Source: Phaeosaccion multiseriatum
Lineage: Eukaryota; Ochrophyta, other classes
DNA length: 64,000 bases
NCBI GenBank assembly: GCA_965112735.1
Contig: OZ218950.1
Coordinates: 868,001 to 932,000, forward strand
Reading direction: 5' to 3'
Numbering within the stretch: the first letter of the stretch is position 1; every line of letters starts with the position of its first letter. Shown here one piece after another: positions 44,245 through 64,000 of the stretch. Under the pieces are notes generated by a model, which was given only the letters and a program-made list of their open reading frames with translations, was not told the DNA's origin and ran no database searches. The position numbers and the translations under genes were made by a program.

Positions 44245-44820
44245 CACAGTACGATATCCCCCTTCCTTGCGTAAGGCCAGACGAATTGGTTCTTCACGTA
44301 CCTGTGAATGGCGTAGTGCACCCAGCCTCGGCTCTGCTGCACGCCGATGCCCCTCCACTCCTGCTCGGTCAGCACTCGAGATTTCGGCAGGTTTCGAGCC
44401 AAATCTTTGGGCAAGATGACGTGTCTGGTTGGTGCGGAGAGAGAGAGAAGACAGGGAGGGGGGAGAGGAGAGGAGAGGCAGAGGGAGAGGGAGAGAGAGG
44501 GAGAGAAACGGCGGGAGAAAGTAGGGACAGTAGGACCAGTAGGACGAAGGCGAGAGGGTGAGGAGGGGTAGTCGGAAGCAAAGGTCGATTGAATGTTCTT
44601 GGAGTGAGGAGAAGACAAGTTCTATCGTCTCCTCCCGCATCCATGCATTCACTCCTTGAAGATGAAAGCACAAGAACCACCACGACGGTGCCGGACGGCC
44701 CTGGCCATGGGAAAGGCCACCCATCCACTCACCCAATCATGCAAGCACCCAATCACCCACTCACCTATATTCACACTTGTCATCTTGGTACTTTTCGCTG
44801 TACTCGATTCGCGACGCCAT
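44029..44820 (-). CDS. CKS1: CKS1, cyclin-dependent kinase regulatory subunit
   Basis: Small adaptor that binds cyclin-dependent kinases and phosphorylated substrates. Three exons: 44820-44765, 44424-44302 and 44164-44029; 104 residues. The whole family core is present: [51 protein letters not shown] and [13 protein letters not shown]. Both splice junctions fall inside Arg codons and restore the conserved sequence exactly. About 25 residues follow the usual end (after RPLG), ending LEGKLQDK; such extensions vary between species. It is divergent from CSE1, with about 1.6 kb between starts. Confidence 0.96.
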
Positions 44821-46395
44821 CCTTCTGCGACCCAGATGACTCCACGGCTGCTGCTGCTGCTACGGCGCCGGCGCTACACCCACCTCTCTTGGGGGGGGGC
44901 AGAGCAAGGCAGCTTTCGCTCGACTGAGGAATCCTTTCCTGGGTGGTGTATTGATCTCCTCTTGCTGGCGTGTGCGGCTCTGCTCTACCCAGGTAAGTGC
45001 AAGTCACAACACAGGTGGGGCAGGCGATTGGGGTCTGTGAAAGAGAAGACAAAGGAGAAAGGGCGGGAGGGAAAGGGGAACAAGACGCACGCACGTGCAA
45101 AATATGAGTCGTGTGGGGCCCACAGAGTGTGAAGGAGTCGCTATTAAGAACAAATTGCTTCTGTTGGTAGGAAAAAAGAAGCGGCACGGCTTCCACGAGA
45201 GGCACAGGGTGTCACCTGACTCCCCACCTAACATATCCGGGGACGCAGCTCAGCGACACAACCCACGATCCCTCTTATGGTCGTGCTGCTGCTTGCTGCG
45301 CCACTGCTGGCGCCGCAGCTGTTGCTTCTGTGGCAGGTACGTCCACCGTCTGAGTACCGTCCAAAGTACCCCTGGCGGTGTCAGTCGTTTAGTCCCTTCC
45401 CTTCCCCTAAGGCCCAAGTCTGTGCGCTCAGCACTCCTCGTCGTGCCCGCAGAACAGCCCTTTATTTTGGTGTGCCTTTCGCCTCCCCTTTATTAGACCC
45501 TTCCTCCTGGTATGCGGTCAACTTGCAAAAATTCAAGAAGATCTAATCGATTGCGAAGCCCTCTGCCTGGAAAATAGCGTGCCGCAGCAGCGCAGCATCG
45601 CTTCACTCAAGAAGGCAGAGCTTACCCCATCGTACCTTTGTCGTTGTCTTCGCTGGGCAGGGTGTGGCACGAGGAAGAGAGGGTGTGGTAGCAAAGGATG
45701 CCGAGGGCAAATTATTCGCATCTGACCGGAGTGAAATTCAAATTTCTAAACTGAACTGAAATGGTGACAAAATGTTAAAAGCCCCCTGGATGATCCAAAT
45801 CGATATCCCAAATCATCAAACCACAGTGGAGAACGAGAGAGGGCAGGCGAGCGGGGGTGAGTCACGAAGTCTTGATGGCCTGAAGGCCTTCCTCCCCCCG
45901 CTCGGAAGATTCTCCTTTCCCCTTCCCTCCTCTCTCGGCAACTCTTCACTGCCCGTTGGGGCTTATCCGTGTCCATCTGCCCCCCCTCTTCCCTCCCCAC
46001 GGCTCTTTCTTATCCCTCGACTCTGACTCCTTTGCTCACCAGTGATATCTGGGAGATCTCTGTCCTGGAGCTCCTGCTTTGTCGCTGTGGCTGCTGTGCT
46101 GAAGTGCATCTCACCCTGCCTCCTTTTGTGTCCTTCCGTCCACCCCACTCTCCACCGCAGCAGCAGCAGCAGCAGCAGCAGCACGGCAGCAGCAGAAGCG
46201 ATAGAGCCTTCGTTAGACAGGGAGGTGCGGAGGAAGGAGAGCAACGCAGAGCACACGTACCGAGGGTGAGGGGCCTGACTGCTGGCACGAGTTCGCGACG
46301 AGGACCACAGCCCAATCTGACCGAAAGTAGCGACTACTCAGTAGTTCTACCCAATAGGCTGCCCACGCCCATTCTACTTAGCTTAGGCGGGAGAC
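44821..46395. promoter_or_regulatory. Divergent intergenic region, CKS1 / CSE1
   Basis: About 1.6 kb. It includes an ATG-initiated frame at 45277-45546 that begins with a hydrophobic stretch (MVVLLLAAPLLAPQLLLLWQ) followed by a donor-like GTACGT. It could be the first exon of an unseen gene but nothing downstream fits. A CAG run lies at 46158-46181. Otherwise I see only promoter space. Confidence 0.4.
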
Positions 46396-58237
<11,842 letters not shown>

Positions 58238-59087
58238 CGTCACAGGGCAGGAAGGACCCTTTTGATTAAGGACCATCGCATTTTTGGCATTGCAACGGGG
58301 CTTGGCTTTGCTTTGCTTAGCTTAGGTTGGCTTGGCTTGGCTCGGCTTTGCTTGGCTTGACCTACCGCTCGCTTGGGCTTGGGCTACTGAAGGGGCGAGG
58401 GACTGAAGACTGAAGTGGATGAAGGCGATGCGCATGACTGATGTGGACACTCATTCTCCAATGTGTCTACAATCATGTGGGAACTCGGAATGTGTCTACA
58501 ATGAGCAGACTGATGTGGGCAGTCTCCAATGTGTCTACAATCATGTGGGCAGTCTCCAATGTGTCTACAATGGACTGATGTGGACACTCACTCTCCAATG
58601 TGTCTACCATGAGCACATTTTGCACACTTTGCGTCGCGTCACTCAGTCATTTAATGTGGCGCGGGTCATTGCAGCAGCAGCAGCATGGGTGTGTATGCAT
58701 TGCGGTTCATTGCAGAAGCAGCAGCAGCAGCAGCAGCAGCAGCAGTTGGTGATACAACAGCAGGGGAAGTGTTGGGGCGACGTGGACTCCCTCTGACCCT
58801 CTCCGCGCCGCGCATCGCTTGATTTGCGCCCTTCTTTGCTGACTGCTTTACCACTTTACCTTGGTATATACCACTCATCTTCATTTATTACTAGTATTAT
58901 TATTCCTGATTTGAAAAAGAAAAAAAAAAAAAAAGGGGACCACACCGTTCCCCGACTGCCTCTCTCCCTGTATCCAGGCCCTCAAGCGGACCATCTGCCC
59001 TCCCCTCCTCCTTTCTCCCAGACTCAAGATTCTTGATGCTTGAACTCACCCTTGGCTGTTCAGTGCCGCCCATGTCCCCATCACCAC
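58238..59087. other. Intergenic region downstream of CSE1
   Basis: It begins with GGCTTGGCTT-type repeats (58300-58360). Irregular copies of CTCCAATGTGTCTACAAT (58453-58612), a CAG run carrying the word TTGGTGATAC (58745-58754) and an A-tract (58913-58934) follow. No gene is supported. Confidence 0.6.
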
Positions 59088-59660
59088 CTATCGCCCTAGC
59101 TCCGCTCCATCGTCACTAAGCCCACCAAAGCTCTCGGTCTCGGCTACCTGCTGCACTCTCGTCCCCTTCTCTTGTTCGCTGCACGACGGCTGCTGCTGGG
59201 CTGCTCCTCCCCTTGTGCCTTTCCTGCCCGTGAGAGCAGCGGAGGCAGCAGGGCGAGAGGGGGTGCGCGGCTTGCTCGCTCCTCGCTTCTTATGCTTCTC
59301 ATCCACCTCGCGGCCATTCCCCGGGGGGGGGGGGGGGCATGTTGAGCGCTGTCTCTGTCTCTCCCCTCGGCTTCCTCCCTGACTGCTGATGCGTGCATGC
59401 CGTGCATGCCTCTGGTACGTGGCGCTCATCTTTCCCTCTGCCTCCTTATCACACCCTCCAACTCGGCAGCGCCTGTTGATGCCTTTTGAGCGCCATGGGA
59501 CACGCACACCCCTCCTTTCCGCACCTTCATGCCGCATCCCTCTACTCGACAGAGCTTGACTTGCCTTGCTGAGCGCCATGGGAAACACCCACCCTTGCTT
59601 CGTATGCTTATCCCCTCCCCTCTTCGTCTTCCCCTCGTGTGTGTGTGTGTGTGTTCAAGG
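59088..59660 (-). pseudogene. Decayed Cys/His-motif array (stramenopile-type zinc-knuckle modules)
   Basis: At least two modules of the form C-x4-C...GGVC..HGA are visible: KLCRVEGCGMKVRKGGVCVS followed by HGA, and RCRVGGCDKEAEGKMSATYQ followed by RHA. A partial module with the same nucleotide core (CCCATGGCGCTCA) lies upstream. The modules are in different reading frames, with frame changes inside the spacers. Such arrays, often labelled WRKY19-like, are common in stramenopile genomes in my recollection. I read this as a degenerate gene, though short introns realigning the frames cannot be excluded. Confidence 0.45.
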
Positions 59661-59850
59661 CATGGCAGAGGTAGGAGGTGAAGTGGGAGGTGTGTGAGTG
59701 ACAGTGGCGCCACCCTACTGCCGCGTCTGCCATTGCTCCATGCGCATGCCGAAGGATGAGAGAGTCCGGCACTTGCTCGAGGCCGCGTCGCTGAAGGCGC
59801 CACCGCTGCCACCCACCCCAGCCCGGCACAGCTCACGTCCTCCGAGGGTG

Positions 59851-61828
59851 TCACTGGGGTGGAGCAGAGGGGGGAGGGGTAGGGGGAGGACTGGTGCTTC
59901 TGCTCTCGCACTCGGGGGCATGCGCGTCTGTCTCCCCCGTGAGCAGGTTGGCGCAAGTGGAGCGGCAGTCGGTGGACAGGATGTATCCGAGCCGTTTGAA
60001 GACTCGCTGTGTAAGGGCACCAACACAGCGCACCACCTCCGCCTTCGTGGCCCCCGGGGTCATGAGGCTGTTGACTTTCCCTGCGGGGAAGTAGGACTCG
60101 TCGAAGTGACTCATGGAAGACGCGGCGTAGTAGACGCTCGGCGTGTAGATGGGCACACATGTGTCCGCTGCGGCGGGGCGAGGGAGGGAGTGGAGGGACG
60201 GACGAAAGGCAGCAGAAGGAGGGAGAAGAGGGTTAAGAAGCGAAGACCGTGAGTCATCCTAAGCAAAGGAGGAGAGAGAGAAAATTTGAAAAGCGAACTC
60301 ACTCGGCTCGTCCAAAATGCAGAGCGTGCCGGCTGTGAAGATGGCGTTACTGGAGATATTGCGCTGGGACGTTGGAAATGTAATGGGGCTGAGTAGCAGG
60401 CCTGCGGAACCGTTGGTCATGGCCAGCGTGAACAACGAACCGAGGTAATTGGTCACTCGGTTTCCCTTGGTGGGGGAGGGAGAGAGGGGGAGGAGGAGAG
60501 AGAGAAAGAGAGATAGAGGGCGGTGAGGGGAGTTAAGGTCGGTAGGGATGTTTGCTGTCCTCATGTGCAGGTGTGGAGGTAGCAGCAGCAGCGCCCACGC
60601 TGAAAACAACAGCAAGACAGGCCCATCCCACCAGCTCTACCAACTCAAGAGTGTCAGTGTTCCTACTACGATTTCTCTCCTCTTTCTCCCTCTTCCCCCG
60701 TCTCTTTCTCCCTCTCTCTCGCCCTCTCTTCTTCTCACTATCCCCCCCCCCCCCCCCTCTCTCTCTGTCGCCCGTCTCACTATGCCTTGACTCACTTGGT
60801 TGTCCGCGTACTCCGTCCAAAAGGCGCTTTGCACGCCCGTTCGATTGTTTTGGTGAACTCTTAATGGATCGTAGAAGCCCAGCGTGTGCCCGATCTCGTG
60901 CGCCATTACAGTCGTGAAATCGATCTGTGGGGCACGTGCGTGCGTGCGTGCGTAAGGAGGAGGGGTGGGAGGAGTCAGCAGCAGAGCAGACAGCTGTGTC
61001 AGTCGCCAGCTGTTCTGTTGGCCCCCTTCACTCGATCTTGCGATACTTTTCGCTTGGGGCTTTTGGTGTCCCCCCTCCTTCCCCTCCGCCCCGATAGGAA
61101 GCTCAGCAAATGGCGTGGCCAGGCAAGAGTGACGGCCTCACCTCGTTCGAAGCGATATCCGTGCCGTCTCCGTAGTGCCAGTCAACGTATCGATTGAACT
61201 TAATGTCGCCGTCGAACTCCACCCCGATCTCGTCCTCGCTGAAGGCCCCCCCGTAGCGAAGCTGTGCCGGGGTCCTGTCCAGATACAGTTCTCTCCCGTC
61301 AGAGTAGGAATACTTGACGGGGAGAAAGTCGACCAGTGTGCCCGCCAATGTAGTCTCGCCCAGCTCTTTCAGGTCCGCCACAGGGTCGATGCGGAGGCGG
61401 ATCGGACTTCCACGGCCAGGCTCAAAAATATCCGCCCACATGCACAGAGATTCGGCCGTGGCCGCCTCTGCCTGCCTCACTTCCCCGGCTGGGGCCGGGC
61501 TGGGCGAGAAGGTCACGTTAAACACTGAGGAGAAGTCGCAGCCCGGGGCCAGTCTCCTTCGTGTGCCGCCACTTCCCTGTCCGTCCGCCACCACCTCGAC
61601 CCTCTCCACTCTCGTGTGAGTCGGGCCCTTCGAAGGGTCCCACAACACCGGCGTCTTGATGGTCCTTCTTGCCCCGGGCACCAACGTCGCCGTGCAGTTT
61701 CCGGCTCGTAAGTCGGCCTCCAGGGAGGCCAAGGTATCCCTTGTTGGTGCTGCTGCTGCCGCGGCTGCTACTGCTGGAAAGGGAAGCAGCAGCTGCAGAG
61801 CACCGAGCCACACTTGCAGGGACTGCAT
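59851..61828 (-). CDS. Secreted zinc metalloprotease (HExxH)
   Basis: Four exons: 61828-61142, 60924-60796, 60465-60303 and 60167-59851; 431 residues with consistent phases. A signal peptide (MQSLQVWLGALQLLLPFPAV then Ala-rich) leads. An N-terminal domain of about 200 residues follows (for example WADIFEPGRGSPIRLRIDPV). The zinc site is AHEIGHTLGF (His238, Glu239, His242), with a candidate third ligand in SMSHFDES (His347) and a Met-turn-like NSLMTPG (Met362). This order resembles bacterial and algal secreted metzincin-like proteases with SH(F/W)DE...LMTP. Near the end are paired Cys (DCRSTCANLL) and a Pro-rich tail. The exon after the active site carries N-glycosylation sequons (TNGSAG, QRNISSNA), fitting secretion. 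The natural substrate is unknown. Confidence 0.82.
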
Positions 61829-62631
61829 CGGAGGCGGCGTTGTGATCAAGAGCTCATGTTTGCTGTGCCTAAGTGCATTTCACGAAAAAGGGCTCACTTT
61901 TGCGGACCCCCTCGTCGTCGTCGTCCTGTGACCGTGAGGCCTCCATTCAGCGTTGAGATTCCTGGAGAAAATTCAGTGGTCGAGAAGAAAGAGGCTGTGA
62001 GAGAGAGCGACCGAGTGGGTGACGGGCGGCGGCCTTAAGCAGTGCAGCAGAGAAGAGGGCGGAAGGGAAGGGTCTCCCCTGCCTGGTGCGTCAAGCAAAC
62101 TGTGATCCGCCCCCCGCTCATTCGCCTATTCGCTCTTAGACCTTGGAGAAAGGCTCGAATAAGGGACCTCAGATGGCGTAGCGAAGTATATATATATATA
62201 ATATATGGACGTCTCGAGACAGCCAAAAAGCCCCGCGCCCCCCCTCCATATCGAAGCTGAAACGTGCGGACAGCTCTCTGGCGATGAGCGATGCCATCGA
62301 CATGAGTGCCCACTTGAGTCTGTGGAAATAGGTGAGGGTCTATCGGTGGGAAAGTGTAGCAAGCAATGAAAATCAAGTCCAGGGGCTCTCTAGATGTTCA
62401 AGTGTCTGCTCTCTTTTCCACCTTTCGTATTCCCTCACTTGAAAACGAATCAGAGGAGGTGGGTCCATGGACACCTCAATACCTTTCGTATTCCCTCACT
62501 TGAAAACGAATCAGAGGAGGTGGGTCCATGGACACCTCAATGCCGTCGGCCCTCCCTCTCCTTGCTCTCGAGTTGGGGTCTCCCTTGCCCCCAAGCCCTA
62601 CACACGCACGAACGCGCTCACGTACGCACTC
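61829..62631. other. Intergenic region with perfect 61-bp tandem duplication
   Basis: It lies upstream of the metalloprotease and downstream of the Gln-rich gene. It contains TATATATA (about 62189-62203) and two identical adjacent 61-bp units (62420-62480 and 62481-62541). Confidence 0.6.
62420..62541. repeat. Perfect 61-bp tandem duplication
   Basis: Two adjacent identical units, each beginning ACCTTTCGTATTCCC and ending GGACACCTCAAT. The absence of differences implies a recent event, or an assembly artefact. Confidence 0.9.
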
Positions 62632-62964
62632 CTACGTCCCAGCGGTTCCACCCCTCGCCCGCCAACCCTCTTTGGGCCGTCGCCGGAGAGACTGCAGAAG
62701 AGCCGGGACGATGACGATGCTGCCTCCGCTCCTCAGCGTCTCGTCGGGGTTGGGCACCGAGATGCCCAAATAGTCCTGCAGGACGTCGTCTACAGCGCCT
62801 GGGGTGGGGGGGGGTAGAGGCGTATAGGCAAGACGTAAGAGACCACAACAGGAAAGAAGGGGGGCACGTGCGGAAAATAAAGTGCGTTACCTATCCTCTC
62901 CATGGCGGTGGCGGTGCTGCTACTACTGCTGCCCTCCTGGTCTTGCTCCTGCTGTAGCACCAAC

Positions 62965-63005
<41 letters not shown>

Positions 63006-63571
63006 CCCTCGAGCGATGCCCCCTCCTCGCCTCCGTGAGCCCACCAGGATCTCGAGCTCCCTGCTGGGGTCGTGACGGTACATTCCAGGGGGGTACATCC
63101 CAGGGGGGTACATCCCAGGGGTGGAAGGGCGGCTGCTGCTGCTGCTGCTGCTGCCTCCCTGCTCTGTGCCAGGGCTGGTATCTCCTGCTGACCAACGGTT
63201 CGCATTCGGGGGCAGAGTTACAGAGTGTGAGACTTGTTGTGTATGTGGATGACAGGAAGAGGAGGCACCACAGCAGCGAGCATACGCGAGGAAAGAAAAG
63301 GGCAAGTTGAAGTTGATGGATGATGACTTGCTCGTCCAGTGGTCGCAGAAGGGCAAGCTGGAGCCACATCCACTCTCTTCATCTTTGGATCTCTCTCCCT
63401 CCCTCCCTCTCTCTCTCTCTCATTCTCTCTCATTCTCTCTCTCTCTGTGGCCTTTGCTGCGGCCTGGAGTGCCCTTTTCGCCTCGCACGTGAGGCGACAT
63501 GCGAATGAAGAGCACACCGCACACACGCATGTCGGCACACGGACACGCACACATACACACATATGTGTACG

Positions 63572-63606
<35 letters not shown>

Positions 63607-63888
63607 GCGCGCGCGCGCACCTGCAATGTCCTCGAGCACGAGGCGTAAGAGGTCGGCGGAGAGGGAGGGGCTGAAGCGCCTTAGATCCAGCACGCCGAGT
63701 CGACGGCTGCTCCAGGGGGACAGCACACCGGAGGAGAGAGCGTCTCTGCGGGGAGAGGCAGAGGATGGGTGGGTGGGGAGGGGGGGTGGGAGGGGGTGGG
63801 AGGGGTTGGGAGGGGGTCAAGACAAGGGGTCACTGAGAAGGAGCACTCTTTCATCCCGTCTCAGGTAGTTGTGTGGAAAGGGCGACAT
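62632..63888 (-). CDS. Unrecognised Gln-rich protein
   Basis: Tentative four-exon model: 63888-63834, 63743-63621, 63187-62891 and 62798-62632; 213 residues, phases consistent. Non-repetitive parts look coding: [38 protein letters not shown] then LVLEDIA, and VDDVLQDYLGISVPNPDET then SGGSIVIVPALLQSLRRR. The middle has three GMYPP-type repeats and a poly-Gln tract running into LVLQQ, a copy of the window-wide CAG-associated word. I do not recognise a family. The exon 2 acceptor is a tandem CAGAG site, and the chosen one is set by phase. The first exon could instead be internal, with the gene continuing past the right edge. Confidence 0.5.
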
Positions 63889-64000
63889 GGGTGTGACAGA
63901 GACAAGAGACGCCGTCGCCCATCCGTCTGTCAACCTGAAACTAAAACTGAAACTGAAACTGACCAGTCTGTCTCCTGTGCAGCACGCAAGCAACTTGTCC

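Noticed and set aside
45277-45546. Short frame with a hydrophobic N terminus
   Set aside because: No matching downstream exon or family feature; mentioned only in the intergenic note.
58449-58620. Possible CRISPR-like array
   Set aside because: Repeats of CTCCAATGTGTCTACAAT are irregular, imperfect and lack uniform spac­ers; the genome is eukaryotic.

Overview
This is a gene-dense nuclear window from a eukaryote. Genes are broken into short exons by spliceosomal introns with ordinary GT-AG signals, products are eukaryote-specific, and simple-sequence repeats are very abundant. Two products carry N-terminal leaders of the kind used by algae with complex, secondary red-type plastids: a class III alcohol dehydrogenase whose hydrophobic leader runs into VPFAF, and a small membrane protein with a signal peptide ending near EGW. 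A flagellar microtubule protein (CFAP52) and a WD40 protein close to IFT144 suggest a lineage that makes, or recently made, motile flagella. A decayed Cys/His motif array of a type I associate with stramenopiles points the same way. My best guess is a photosynthetic stramenopile (ochrophyte); the class is not determined.

Layout, left to right (window strand): a partial NMA111/DEG7-type HtrA protease (-, runs off the left edge); a 12-exon AlkB-type alkane hydroxylase (-); a GT41 (O-GlcNAc transferase/SPINDLY-type) glycosyltransferase (+); a short IFT144-like WD40 protein ending in a predicted membrane helix (-); a probable plastid membrane protein (+); a tandem duplication holding two LITAF-domain proteins (-) and a damaged extra copy of the plastid-protein terminal exon; a repeat-rich gap with an inverted-repeat-bracketed minisatellite; a phosducin/thioredoxin-fold protein (-); CFAP52 (+); class III alcohol dehydrogenase/S-(hydroxymethyl)glutathione dehydrogenase (-); DNA polymerase eta (+); CKS1 (-); exportin-2/CSE1 (+, 24 exons); a probable Cys/His-motif pseudogene (-); a secreted HExxH metalloprotease (-); and an unrecognised Gln-rich gene (-). 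For the complete models the exon lengths sum to whole codons with matching splice phases, the main support for exact boundaries. Genes sit largely in divergent and convergent pairs. The closest divergent starts are about 260-300 bp apart (thioredoxin-fold/CFAP52 and dehydrogenase/polymerase eta), suggesting shared promoters. The genes do not form one pathway.

The most striking unexplained structure lies below the gene level. Two short words recur far more often than chance, on both strands and in introns, intergenic DNA and coding exons: TTGGTGATAC, usually embedded in CAG/CTG runs, and GGCAGTGGATGG. In three genes the 3' end of an exon together with its splice donor is tandemly copied into the following intron. 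Many introns are purine-rich just after the donor and pyrimidine-rich before the acceptor. Together these suggest introns, and some coding low-complexity tracts, growing by local duplication and by spread of short sequence cassettes.
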